64,000 nucleotides of DNA from Ischnura elegans (taxonomy: Eukaryota > Arthropoda > Insecta > Odonata > Coenagrionidae), in assembly GCF_921293095.1 (NCBI RefSeq), contig NC_060258.1, positions 7,268,607 through 7,332,606 of the forward strand, given 5' to 3'. The translations under genes and the position numbers were made by a program. Below are positions 50,790 through 62,272 of the stretch, one piece after another. The notes under the pieces are model-generated. The model was not told where the DNA came from. It ran no database searches and saw only the letters and a program-made list of their open reading frames with translations. Every line of letters starts with the position of its first letter. Positions within the stretch are counted from its first letter, which is position 1.

Positions 50790-51090
50790 ATTGTTTTCAA
50801 AAGTATGTAGACACCCACCAGCCCCACTTCACTGATGTGGTAGGGTCGGTAAAAACTTGGAAGGTTAGCACATGAGGTAGCCTGCATCTCTCACCAGTTC
50901 GCCAGCATTAGCCGATGAGGACGGATGCAGGGGCGACCGGGTGAGGATTTCCTCTCATCAATTCATATTTTTACTCACCGTGAGCACAGAATGTGTATGT
51001 GGCTCCGTAGCTGAGTAGGATTACTTCACGCACATTTGACGCACTTAAGTTATGGGGGGATTTGAATCTGAGCAAATGGTATTTTTTATT
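50790..51090 (+). repeat. tRNA-related SINE-like repeat, copy B
   Basis: This aligns with copy A at 43735-44160 (shared GTTTTCAAAAGTATGTAGAC, AACTTGGAAGGTTAGCACAT, GTGGCTCCGTAGCTGAGTAG). The tRNA-like part has A box TAGCTGAGTAG (51008-51018) and a weakened B box GGATTTGAATC (51058-51068). A T-rich tail follows. It is more decayed than copy A in the pol III boxes. Confidence 0.6.
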
Positions 51091-53059
51091 TTGTGAAAGG
51101 TCAATTGATTACTTAACCATAATAGATATAGTTCAGTGCGGTTTTAAGGTACAAATATACTAAATGGATAATAGAACCATCATACTTATCTAAATTTTTA
51201 GGCTATGTATTTCTCATTTTTCCTTGTATTTTTATTTATGAAATTGCTACTTTTTATTAACTTTAATCTAAAAATAAAGAACCAGAATAGCCTCTAAATC
51301 CATTTCTAGGCATGCAATTTCTCACAATCTTGCAGTGAAGGACTCCAAAATGGGCCCCAGCTGAGGTCACACAATCACCCCAGGGCACCCCTTCGTCTGA
51401 TTATTTAGAGTGAAAAATTTTATGTACCAATTTACTTCCCCTTAATTCTTGGAGATATTTGTAGTTCGTACTCCCATTGGAAGCAAAGCATTGGTGTTTC
51501 TAATTACATAACTTCCCACACTGTTGAACAAAGATTTTGTCCTGGAGACGCCGTTCGATGATCTTAGATGTATTTTTATGCTGAGTTGGAATCTCGGCTT
51601 AGATCATATCCATCACGTCTTGTTTCATTAGGACAGCTGAATGTATGTTTTTTCATTTACAAAAGCAGTAAATTTTTTTATTTATATATCATAATAGCAT
51701 GAACAGGTAAATAATTAAATTTTCCTGCCATAACATGTTGTCCTATGATGGTTTGCCTTCCTATCCCAACAAAACATAATTAAACTTGCAATAACCTATC
51801 ATTTTTTTGATGCAATGCATAATCACCTTTCACTACTAATAAGTATGTGACTGTCGGTGCATTAAGACAGTTTGAGAATTTTGTTGCTCGCAGGAAATGT
51901 CAGCTAATTGCATTGAAATCGTTGTGAAGTGTCCTAGCTTCTAGTCTTAGCTTAGTGAAGTCTCCATTTCAAATCACCGAGGCAATGTAATACAACATTT
52001 TTATTTATCCTGACTTTTTTATCATTGGATCCCTAGAAGTAGACAATCACGAAAAACCTTTTGAAAAAATTATCAAGCCATACCTTTTTGGCAGCCATTT
52101 TTAAAAGGGTGAGTGGGCCTAAAAAGTACGTGAACTACCACGATGACTTTTTTACGTGTGCAATGAAATCATCTAACATAAATATGGCGATTCCGATTCG
52201 CATTATTACATTTCATTAGGAATACTCATTAGAAGTTTAAATGAATGAATGTATTAATGCTCTTGACACACACTAATTAAAGGAACGCATACCATTAGCG
52301 GAGGAAACTAATAAATTAATTAATTTGCACAAGTCCATAAAAAATAGATTGTTATTTATTTATAATTAATTTGCACTATTTTCTTGAAATTTGCAAAATT
52401 TCAAGTCATAAACATTGATATTTTGTGTTTTTCTGCTTTCTTCATTAATTTTTTTGTTCTAAACCTATGAATACATTACGTAGATTCATAGATTTTATAT
52501 CTAATTACCTTAATTCCTGAGATTTGATGACCCTGCACCGGGCGTGCTGGCATATAAAATATGCCAATCCTCAAAAGCTAAGGAATTGCGAGTTTTCAAA
52601 GTTTGAGGTGCTGAAGCTAATTTTTTCACCTATAAATGTACAAGATTTAACTAATTTCTACAAATGAAGATTAATTTTCACAAAAATCGAGTGTTATCAT
52701 ATATGCACATTACATGGGCAAAGTACCCCATTCACCCGGCTCTGTAGAAATAACATCGCACCCACTAGAGGGTTAAAGGCAACAATTACACCAAATGAGT
52801 CTAGTGCTTGCCGCTTCCCAAAATCTTCCATAGCCTTTCCAATATAATAACAGGAGGCCCACCACCAAATGTCATTTCTTCAAAAAAAAAAGCCACTGTT
52901 ATAGCCCCTATTAATCTTTCGGTACGTTTTTGAGGAGAGTAGCAAGTGGAGCCTTCACTTCTCTGCATTGGAAATGACACTGCTTAAATACCTAAATGCC
53001 ATTATGATGATAAAAGTCTCATGTCTATGTTTGTCGAAATTAAAATTAATGAAAAATTT
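51091..53059. other. No gene recognised
   Basis: AT-rich DNA. CACTAGAGGGTTAA at about 52764-52777 resembles the end of a TTAA-type element, and a similar ACTAGAGGG motif occurs at about 53811; no partner end could be fixed. Otherwise I see nothing. Confidence 0.35.
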
Positions 53060-53362
53060 GATGCCGTATGATCATAATGAAGACAACAAAATACACAGCC
53101 TTCACGAAGCCCCAAACCCTGGTCCCCTGAGTGGTATTCTTAATCGCTACCACTACCCCCACTGACCCGTATGCTGAGTAGTGCGATATTATGGAACTAT
53201 ACGCAGCTTGTGAAATGTACTCCTAGAAAATTAAACAAGTTCAGCCAATCTAAAGCCCATTCAACAAAACCACTGCTAGTGCAGGTATGTGTTCACCATT
53301 CGGAAGGCCATAAAAAATACGGCATTGAAAAAGGCGGAGCAAGGTTAGTGGTCTCCCCTTGT
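53060..53362 (+). repeat. Dispersed repeat, copy B
   Basis: Partner of 1291-1592 on the same strand. The terminal 75 bp (from TGTTCACCATTCGGAAGGCC to GGTCTCCCCTTG) differ from copy A at about two positions and are open in one frame in both copies (HSEGHK..YGIEKGGARLVV). The leading 225 bp are more diverged. Family not recognised. Confidence 0.75.
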
Positions 53363-54086
53363 AAGATGAAAGGAATTTGAAGAAGGGTCACTATACTTTC
53401 AATATACAGTACCACTGGGAACCAGTCCAGGCTCCTGCATTGCAAGAATACGGCTCTCTGTTATTAACCACAGGGAAAAAAGTTGAGCTTGGTCACTTGT
53501 AAAGCTAGAGCTTTAGGTCATTTGCACCTCACCCCCCTCCCTTGCAATGAAGGCAAACAAGTAGGCCACTTGCTGTGGTACCAATAAAAGTAGCATAAAC
53601 GTGCCAAACACTGTTTGCTCATGGCCACTACATTCCCACTTTCTTTTGTGTGCTATTGAACGCTAACCAGTTACTAACAAGCATCTATGAAAGGCATTTG
53701 ACAACAAAATAATGGGTAGCTTCTGAAAATCACAGGTATTTTATGTCATCATGTGAATAACAGCAGACACATGAAACACTTTAGACCACCGAGGTGCCCA
53801 ACGTCCCCACTAGAGGGCTAATAAGGTTAACTTTATCGGTCCCAGGATTATATATATTAATGTATAAGGCAAGAATTCTACTACACAAATGAACAAAATA
53901 TAAAGGAAAAAACAGCTTTTTTATGATGAGAAAACTTAATCGAGTAATAAGTAACTTTAAATCAAATTGGTTACCTTTAAACCTGCGTAAAAATCAAAAT
54001 GTCCTCGCAGTTTCCATGATAAACATTTTTACCCACTATATCCTTCAACAATTAATTAAATTCCATAACCATAATTCCATACATAC
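53363..54086. other. Presumed intron, no gene recognised
   Basis: AT-rich DNA downstream (minus strand) of the exon at 54087. The segment 53950-54080 aligns with the corresponding intron at 48340-48470 and with 42760-42905, so it belongs to the duplicated unit. Confidence 0.5.
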
Positions 54087-54212
54087 CTGGGCATTCTCCT
54101 CAGGAGATGGTTCCTCCTTTGCCCCGACCAGCGTCCAGTCCAGGTCTGCCACCATGGCTCCCCTGCCTTGAGCTTCCACCTTTTGGCCTTGGGAAGCAGT
54201 TAAGGTATTGGG
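54087..54212 (-). CDS. Acidic exon of the zinc-finger gene family, copy 1
   Basis: A 126-bp segment with acceptor TTATGTTGTAG and donor CAG|GTATGT, open in phase 0 and encoding 42 residues (contains LTASQGQKVEAQGRGAMVAD and ends SPEENAQ). It is collinear with the exon at 48473-48601 (shared xSQxxxVxAxxxGAxxxDLD pattern). Both ends are phase 0, so it could be skipped or included without changing frame. It may be a tandem or mutually exclusive 5' exon of the minus-strand zinc-finger gene, or the surviving exon of a lost paralogue. Confidence 0.6.
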
Positions 54213-55626
54213 CTACAACATAAACCCCAATCATCATCATTAATGATTGAGATACAGAAATATTAAAATAAAACTTTTAAGAATTTCTCATAGGAATAAA
54301 ATTAAAGTTAGTTTCAAATGGATGTATTCTTCATATTACCTGCAAGCTGCCTTAAGGTAATTAATGTCAGGAATTTATAATATTTATAATTATTTTGTTA
54401 AAACTACCACTTTACTACATTCCTATTACTTCTTATTTTCAGCGCAAAATCCCTGCAAAAGCCACCTGATGATCCTCAGGGCAATCGTTTCTGGAGATGC
54501 AGAACTCCAGATGAAATCTTATTCATAACTGTAACTTATTTTATGAAAGAACTTTGCATGAGAATCCAAAGCTAATAGGTAATAACATACATGCATTGGA
54601 AATAAAAAGGGTCAATAATGGAGGATAAATTTAGTGTATATTTTGGTTTATAATTCAGTTTAGAGACATCAAACAATTTGACTAATAAATTAAACTTACT
54701 CAGACAAGATATAACAGAAGGCCATTCTGAGTTAACAAAAAAGAGAAATCTGTAGATAAACTCCTTATAGAACAAAGCTTGCGTAGCTTCAATGGGAAAA
54801 TAAGAAGGTTCATTTACTCTGTATGAACAACTGATGAGTAGGGATAGGAAAACTTTGCCATTGTGAATTTTGTGGATTTAGACACAAAGTGTCCTGGTAG
54901 ACGTAAGACGTTACAAAGTACACCAAAGTGACTGGGGATAAGACTTTTGAACTCACAAAATTTCGCAAATTGTGTCCCAAAATATTGAATTTTTATTTTT
55001 TTGGGGAAAATTTTGAAACTATAATTTCAAACACAGGAAAAAGCATTACATTACATGGAATGATTTCAATTCGACTAAAATTAACACAAGTGCGAGTATT
55101 CCTTAGGTATGTGGACGAGTGCAGTTCCTCATAGCATAACTAATGTTATGATACAATACCGGGAGGATGGCATCGCGTGTTTTCGATTTGCTGCAATACG
55201 AGGCAATATATGGCAATCTCCCATCCTTACTCTGAGGGAATAACCATCTATTTGCTCTCTGAGTTGAACAATAGAAGAGCAATGTATGCAATTTTTTCTT
55301 ATCAACTTCACAAATGGAATATTATATTAGTAGAGGAATCTGAAGAATGCTGCTTGAACCGCTGTCACTCCGTGAGCATTAAAATCAGACTTCAGTGGTA
55401 AATCCCAAGTAGAACTGTCAGCTAGCCCGGCGCTAGCTTCATGAATGCACCCATGGACTGCACGTGCCTGAATATCTGCTGTTTGGATCTCTACCTTTTA
55501 GCTATATCTGTCAAATAACTGTTTTTCCATCGTCCATTGTTAAGTATTGCTGCTCGTGTGTCAGATATTCTAGTTATTTTGACGTGTTATTGTAGTGCCG
55601 AATGAAAATTAAGAAAAGGGACAGGG
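54213..55626. other. No gene recognised
   Basis: The first 80 bp align with the flank upstream of the exon at 48601 (AATCATCATCATTAATGATT against AATCAGTATCATTAAACACA). The rest is AT-rich, with incidental frames around 55100-55400. Confidence 0.4.
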
Positions 55627-55970
55627 GTGCATTGTATCAAAATTTCAGGATTTCAGTATCAAAAGGATGGATTTTATTGTATCGATAAAAGTATGGTGAT
55701 GCTCAAATTCTGCAATTGTCAGGTAGCTTGGGAAAGAAAAGACTCGATTGAAAAACATTGGAAATCTTCGAAGCATCTAACTGCTGCAAAATTTGGTAAG
55801 TATGGATATTCTTCAAAGCTAAAAACATCAATCTCTATCTGCTTCAACTGCTGCCATGAAAAACCAAATTGATCATCATTTTGGAAAGTGGGTAGTAAGA
55901 AACTTTCTCAAAGCTGACATTCCTCTCTACAAATTGGAAAGAGAGCTAATGAAGTAATTTTTGAACGACA
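55627..55970 (+). pseudogene. CGGBP1-like (hAT-related) zinc-finger protein relic
   Basis: The first frame encodes a BED/U1-like zinc-finger region: QKDGFYCIDKS, then FCNCQVAWERKDSIEKHWKS and a final His. The cysteine spacing is one residue (C-x-C) where two are usual, suggesting a small deletion. After a one-base frameshift near 55840 the next conserved block follows: AAMKNQIDHHFGKW, then FLKADIPLYKLE, typical of CGGBP1-like proteins and the hAT transposases they came from. A TAA interrupts soon after. No intron is needed. The C-terminal half is gone, and the hairpin repeat begins at 55975, just after the last recognisable codons. Confidence 0.65.
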
Positions 55971-55974
55971 GGAG

Positions 55975-56129
55975 TAGAAGGATCAACAACTTTCCTATTT
56001 CCACGTGGTAATTTATTGAGACCAACCATGGTTTCGTTGCAGCATAAAATTATCAAGGTCACTGTAACGAAACTATGGTTGGTCTCATTAAATTACCATG
56101 TGGAAAAAGCGAAGTTGTTGATCATTCTA
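55975..56129. repeat. Long hairpin, 64-bp arms
   Basis: Positions 55975-56038 and 56066-56129 are inverted copies with about 57 of 64 matches and a 27-base loop. The arms contain GAGACCAACCATGGTTTCGT and TTTCCACGTGGTAATTTATT. The right flank (GATTATAGATTTCCACAAAG) is shared with the shorter hairpin at 34370-34432. Likely a foldback MITE family; no target duplication is clear. Confidence 0.85.
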
Positions 56130-57774
56130 TTCCTGCGATTATAGATTTCCACAAAGTTACACGCGCTACAGTTAATTATTTTCAAATGAATTCATTAAGG
56201 GCACATATGCGAGTACAGCAGCTTTTTGTAAATTAAGTCAAAGCATTCTAATCCTTTCCATAGTAATAGGAAAACTAACATTTTATAAATAGAGTGAGGT
56301 TTTGGGCAAGTTTGAATTTATTTGTTGCTAAATCTTATGAAAATGATCATTCCACTAACGTTTTTTTGTTGAAAAATGCCACTTTTTAAACTTCTAATAA
56401 CAAAAAAGGGACACTATTTAGGGGGCTGAGTTTTTTAGAGTAACTTGCACTATCCTCCCTCTTTCAGGAAAATTAAACTTGAAGTTGCTCCCATGATTGA
56501 TAGTGCTTCTATGATTTATATTAGTGATGGTTGTAAAATGGCAGGCTTACAGCACTTATTTTTCAGGGCTTCCCCAAAAAGGTGAGTAGAATTTGAGCAT
56601 TGAGGTTCCTGTAAACCCATATCATTCTTTTAATTTAGCAGCCTATATATTTTTAATTTCCAATGAGTATAAAATGGCAATATTTTAGTAAATGTATGGA
56701 TTTAATAGATATTTGCAATTAGGCAAAAAAAAACTGGTTGAAGATGTACTATCATTTGCAAAAGTCTTGCAACAAATCGAGCGGCGCCACTTTCGCTCCA
56801 CAAAGGTTGTTCTTGGAAACTATGGTTTTCGGGTATATTCAGCAAACCAACAAGAGTCTTCATGGTTCAATATTTGGAGAACGGGTCATTAGGTGGGTGA
56901 GATATTTTTTCATCCTTTTCAGTCTCGGGATTTGATCGTTTCCATTTAAGTGAAATTAATGTTCATTATGTTCCCCCAAACACATTGTAGCATTTAATGC
57001 AGGAGTAAAGATCGAAGGTAATTCATCGGAGAGATTTAAAAAAGTTTGTAGCTTGGCTCTTTTTGAGTGATCTTAGCTCTTTTCAGAGAGCAGTTTTTCT
57101 TTCCACTATTTTTTGACTAACGACTAACTAATGCCAGAGAGACATGCAGTTGAAGAGTTTCCCAAATGGGTTACATTGTTGCTGAGGTAAGGGTGCCTGC
57201 ATGAAAATACTTTAAAAATGCATCAAACAGTTTTTGAGGCATACAATAAGGTTAATGTGTAACTTATGTAGGGTAATGATATGTGGACAGCGCTATACCT
57301 TAGAACAACTTTTGAAACCTTTTGTCTGTCATGGTAGTTGTCCTGATATTCCCGCGAACAATTCTTTGACATTTGACCCCTACGTATTCATCGGAGGTCA
57401 AAAACTAACAAGAGGGATATGTTTATTGCTCCACTGTCTTGGGCATCCTTGAAAACTTCTTGAGTTATATGTGACTTATTTCAAATTGAAGTAAGTAGTT
57501 TTCTTGTTTATTTCTGTAATGCATTTAGAATCATGGTAATTGTTGAGGTGTAATTGTTAGACAGAACTAGAGATATTGTTGGTGTGGGGCCCCAAACTTA
57601 AAGGAATTGTTTGTCGTACTTCAGCCCTAATCAAGCCATACTTTGACTATCGATTGACTTTCATGACTCCGCATCATTTTTCAACGATCGCAATTTCGAC
57701 TGAGGAGAATTTGAAGAAATGGTTTCATTGGACCTATTATTAGTCTGAAAATTTTCCCTCTTCTTGATTTGTAG
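56130..57774. other. No gene recognised; contains a transposon-end fragment
   Basis: 56757-56796 (AACAAATCGAGCGGCGCCAC and neighbours) is a fragment of the terminus of the foldback element at 42945-45225, truncated on both sides. An open frame at 57234-57452 follows an AG but matches nothing I know. Otherwise AT-rich. Confidence 0.4.
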
Positions 57775-58048
57775 GTTGTGCAGTTAGATGGCTTACCGAG
57801 ATGCATTCGTAGTCTGTCTGGACAAGCTGACGTAAAACAGTATCTATGAGGACTACTGTGTTTTCAGAATCCCCATTGTCAGGAGTAATGCTACGCCTTC
57901 CAGCTATAGTTATGATTGGAGGGTAAAAGCCATGTAAAAACAGCTGCTTGATGCTGAAGTTGAGCAAGATCCTCTGGTCAGTGAGTTTTCGAGTAAGGAA
58001 AACACAATGTTGAGGATGGCATACTTAACTCTTTCTGCCAAAGAATAA
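57775..58048 (+). pseudogene. Unidentified protein-coding relic
   Basis: After an acceptor-like TTGATTTGTAG, one frame reads VVQLDGLPRCIRSLSGQADV to a TGA near 57850. The adjacent frame then continues with DYCVFRIPIVRSNATPSSYS, an in-frame TAA near 57935, and KQLLDAEVEQDPLVSEFSSK on to a natural-looking end LTLSAKE at 58046. Composition is protein-like throughout, with one frameshift and one stop. It may be an old exon or a processed copy of a cellular gene. I do not recognise the family. Confidence 0.5.
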
Positions 58049-58142
58049 TGTTTTCCATTCTACACATAGCATCAGAATATTTTTAATCTCTCTCTATTGA
58101 GGTGTAATTTTGAGAGGAGTGCACTTCTCTTGTGTTTGCTTC

Positions 58143-58226
58143 CCTTTGATTTGGGACTCAACTCAATGGGGTGCCGGGCTATTACACCAGCCACTCTACT
58201 AGACCCTCTAGCCCATGAGTCCACCA
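58143..58226 (-). repeat. tRNA-like SINE fragment
   Basis: Read on the minus strand it has A box-like TGGGCTAGAGGG and B box-like GAGTTGAGTCCC about 45 bases apart, with a plausible stem between. It does not form a complete tRNA, so it is probably a tRNA-derived SINE head. Confidence 0.4.
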
Positions 58227-58860
58227 TCAAATTATTGCATAACTAGGTACTGTTTTTAATAGAAATATTATTTACGCCTCACAATAACTTAGACTTATGT
58301 AAAAATAAGTTACATGTTCAATTCCCTTTTGCATTTAAAATGGGTTAGGGAAATTTGGTCACTGTGTGGTAATAACAATGCATGCAAAAAACAATCTCTT
58401 GCCAAGGAATTAAAAAAGGACTTCCAGTGTCCAGACGGAAGAATGTCCTAAAGGCATAAGCATATTTAAAGTGGCTTTGTTATTCAGTGTCCGGGCAAGA
58501 GCGCAGTTGGGTTGGGCCATCCTGAATTTTGCAAACGATGGGCGATTTCATCACTTTCACCGCTGCGTTTCCATTCACAGCATCTGTCGCGTATGTTAAT
58601 TTTTTGTTGATGTACGGCTGGTGATTGTTTTATTGTTGGCTTATTAACAGACTGTCAATTTGGTGACATTGAGACCGTGAAAACGTGGAAAAAACTGTGA
58701 ACTTCAGTATGTAGGCAGAGTGGCAACCCTAAAATCTCCTTTAAATCACAGTCGAAAGTCATTTTTTTTGCATTTAATATGTCTAAAGGATTCATTTGTC
58801 TAAAGAATGCAAGGTGAAGCCACTGGTTTCAGAAAAACTCAATATTTTCTTAACATGCAG

Positions 58861-58995
58861 CCTTACGGCAAATTGACAAAGCTGGGCAGGACATGATGGC
58901 TAAATGCTCAAAGAGTACCGTCAGGCATGGCTTCACATCTGAGGGCTTATGCCCTCTCCAGGAACCCCTATGTAAAAGGGGAAGAGCTAGGAAAT
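58861..58995 (+). CDS. Candidate exon of an unidentified gene
   Basis: A 135-bp segment between acceptor TTAACATGCAG and donor AAAT|GTATGT. With two starting bases completing a codon it is open for 44 codons (LRQIDKAGQDMMAKCSKSTV, then HGFTSEGLCPLQEPL) and ends with one base over. The next candidate exon, at 59923, starts with two bases, so the two join in frame to a Cys codon. The peptide is Cys- and Lys/Arg-rich. I do not recognise the family. Confidence 0.45.
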
Positions 58996-59922
58996 GTATG
59001 TATTTAGCATTCATTTATTTGCATAAGAAATTCTCTGAAGAAATTATGCGGCTTTCGTCTCCTGGGTCAAGAAATATCCACACATATATTGTCGTCTTTA
59101 GTTGAGAAAATGTTATATACACTGAAAGCGATATCTTTTTAATTATATTGAATTAGTCACATGATTTATTTCTTTACTATCGACTATGTAAAGGTACTTT
59201 GCGGCAAACAATGTTACTTAACCTTATTTATGTACTTACTATAAAAGTTCTGTTTTGCATGGATTTTATTGTTATTTTACAAATTAGCAATCTGTTCAAT
59301 GAATTGCCATTTTGCAATTCCATGTTTCCTTCCTGTGATTTAAATATTTCCTCAATTTGTCACTCAATATGAAGTATGGGCATATAATTGGATTATTTGA
59401 TTTTTTAAAACATTTTTACACATGTTCACTGTGTTCATTTTATATTGTCACCATAGGTGTATTCAAATTGAGTATTTTGTCATCAATATGTTTGTGGCAT
59501 TGGAAATAATGCAGAGGTCACCAACATTTTTTTCCCGGTTGCCTGTTTGAACTTAAAAAGTAGCTAATTATACCAATCGGGAGATGAGAGACAGAGGTCC
59601 TCCTGATTTTCAACCGAGTGCATTGTTGGTGTGCTTTTTTATGAGGCGTGGAAGGTGGAGTTGTTTGGCTGACCTTCACCCTGCCTATCGTGGCCACATT
59701 TGCCTTGTCATAGTCAATCGCTAGTGTTCCACGTGTGATTGATTTTGATTCTCCATGGATAGACCCGATATTTACAGGCACATAATGGCGGGAGACAGCC
59801 ATTTTGTGTGGTTGGTGTCTCTTCTGGGGTGCCACCTTCAGAGAGGCAGGGGAAGTTTTTCTCTTTTCAACGAATCTTTAATGCATTTAATTTTCTGTAC
59901 TAAATGCTTCCTTTGCTCATAG

Positions 59923-60093
59923 GTTATCCAGCTGCCATTGGACTTTGCGTATCCGGCCAGAGCGTGACGGAATTGCAGAGAGTTTTGCTGGATATTGGAT
60001 GCTTTTATTCTCCAATGATATCATCAATAGGATCCAATGACTTGGGGAGGAAAGTTAGATTTCATCAGCTGATGAGTAATTTCCAGTTATCAG
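59923..60093 (+). CDS. Candidate exon of the same unidentified gene
   Basis: A 171-bp segment between acceptor TTTGCTCATAG and donor ATCAG|GTACAC. It is open in the phase expected from the preceding exon (two bases in, one base out) and encodes about 57 residues (YPAAIGLCVSGQSVTELQRV, then LLDIGCFYSPMISS, ending near FHQLMSNFQLS). The amphipathic leucine pattern is protein-like. Matching phase with 58861-58995 supports one plus-strand gene whose other exons are not identified and may lie outside the window or in the weaker frames after 60.1 kb. Function unknown. Confidence 0.5.
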
Positions 60094-62268
60094 GTACACA
60101 ACAAAGGCAGTGTTCACAATATTTTTGAAACTTTTTTACCATTAAATGAACTGCTGATTTCCTTCGAATGTAGAGGAAATATTTTGGCATCAATGTGTTC
60201 GTTGTATTTGTAATCAAAATCATTTAGACTAATTTCATTTTGATACATTGATTCAGGAATACAATATATTCCTTTATTCAGCCATGTAAGGGTGCTTCAA
60301 ACGTTGCGTCACTAAGCGACCTGTACACCATAACTATTATTTTCATAGCAATTGTAAAAGGTTACATTTTAATGATTTTATTGTCCTTCCATAACTAATT
60401 GCTATACCAATTAAGCATTTACATTTCCTTATGTGGTTATTTTAACTCAGGATGTGATGGATATTACTGTACATTACGATTCTTAAAAACATTTTCCATC
60501 TCCACGGTGTTTCGTTTTTGGTCAATGTCACCATAGCTGTTTCTTTATCAAAGACAGTGAAAACATATAGGCTTTAATGAGTAAATGGCATTGAAAATAT
60601 TGTAGAAGTCACTATTATAATTTTATTTGCACGTAGCAGCAGTTTAATTAAACCCATTCTAGCATATGAAGCTGCTCTCGATTTCAATAGCTGGTCCATG
60701 AGAGAAAGAAGTTTTTAATTGTTGAATAAATGCATTGTAATACTGTTCCTTTGTGGTTCCTGGAGGGGGGTGTTGATTAGCTGAGCTTCCTTCCGGGTAT
60801 TGTTGTTGCACTTTCATTTTCCCTGTCAAAGCTTTACATACCTGTAACTGTTTGTCCTGCAATCTTTTTGAGAGGCTATTTTCAATTCCTTGCCAGAGAT
60901 TTCACTATATTTTATTGTTTGCTGATAATCAATTGTCAACTGCTGAGTTTGACAACTCACCAACGTCCATATTGACAACTCACCATGTCATCTCCACAGC
61001 CGGGCCCGTCCGTTACGAGTTAATTCTTCTGTTAACTGAAAAGCTTGGTTGTTTTTGCATTTAAAGTCATGTGTACGCACGAAACGCGAGTGTTACGTGA
61101 TCATGTGTTTATTGGTATAGGTGCTATAGTGGGAACGGATATTTAACAAACTGATCATCATTACAAAATAGACTTATTTTAGTTTAATAGTGGCTATTCA
61201 TTTGCCTTCATGAGAGGCACCTTGCATGATATATTAATGCATGAGCTCCAAAAGGGAAGTTCTTTGGAGTATGTTATTGTACAATTTATTCACATCATAT
61301 CAACTTACCCTGATCCCTTATATGAGTTATTTGATATCATTTTGGTATTAGTTGAAATTCGTGGCAGTTCTGCATGGCTGGTAGGGAATGTTTTGTTCAG
61401 GACTATGAATCACTAGTACTTAATGCATGTAATAAAAAAATTAAAAACCATAACTACAAGAAACATTTTTTTAATTTTAGCTTAGCAAATATATCATCAC
61501 ATGACATGCTGCCAGTGTGCTGTAATAAGACGCATATTGCATCATGTATCAATGCGTGGGCTCTTGAAGGAGGTTTGTAGGAGTACACTAGTATAGCCTA
61601 TCTACCCATTTCAGAAAATTTATTACACAGGAATGTGGAGTTCTGTTGTCACGTGGTGGGGTGGAAGACTCTCGTTCAATCTTTGATTTCCAGTTTCTAT
61701 GTTATCATGAATGTTAACGGGAAAAGTATTTTTTAGGGGAATGGGGCCTTTTTAGGAGGGGTCTTGAGTTATGGTGATATTAGGGCATCCATGGTAGAGG
61801 ATCCTGCCAGTTGATGAAACTGAAGGGATCTGCTGGCATGTACCCAGTTCAATTGGATTTTTAAATATAATGCACCCATGTTCAAAAGCCTCGAGTGGTA
61901 AATTCATCTCCTTATTTTTAACTCTAATATGTTAACGTGTTGTATGCGTAACCCACCAAAATGTTTTATCATAGTATTGTCTCTCACTTAAGTTGGGATA
62001 GTCTTTTAATATTTCTCTGTTTTAATTCATCAATAATGTATGCATGGTAGTAAGGTACTATGTACATAAAAATTGAATCTCTATGTCAGCACATTTCATT
62101 CTCCATCCTGCAGCTGCCACTATTCCACCAACCATCTTGTAGATGCAATTATTCTGTCAGCAATGGCTTCATATTCTAAGGTGGTATTTTTTTGCAAGTC
62201 ACCATTTTTATCTGCAAATTTGATGCATATCCTTCAGCACAACATGGTGCTTTAGAGATTTACTTTGG
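60094..62268. other. No gene recognised
   Basis: Frames at 60852-61064, 61210-61416 and 61374-61580 (plus) and 60659-60862 (minus) are open but unassigned. If the gene with exons at 58861 and 59923 continues, its next exon should start in phase 1; I could not fix one. Confidence 0.35.
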
Positions 62269-62272
62269 TTAA

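Noticed and set aside
49338-52777. TTAACCCTCT and AGAGGGTTAA as the two ends of one 3.4 kb element
   Set aside because: Similarity stops after the first ten bases, and such motifs occur several times in the window, so the pairing is arbitrary.
59512-59825. Possible hAT-type MITE (CAGAGGTCACCAAC at the left, a similar inverted block at the right)
   Set aside because: The terminal match needs gaps and no 8-bp target duplication is visible.
60659-60862. Minus-strand frame ending HGPAIEIESSFIC, faintly like the end of a D-aminoacyl-tRNA deacylase
   Set aside because: Only a few residues agree, and an internal deletion of the most conserved block would have to be assumed.
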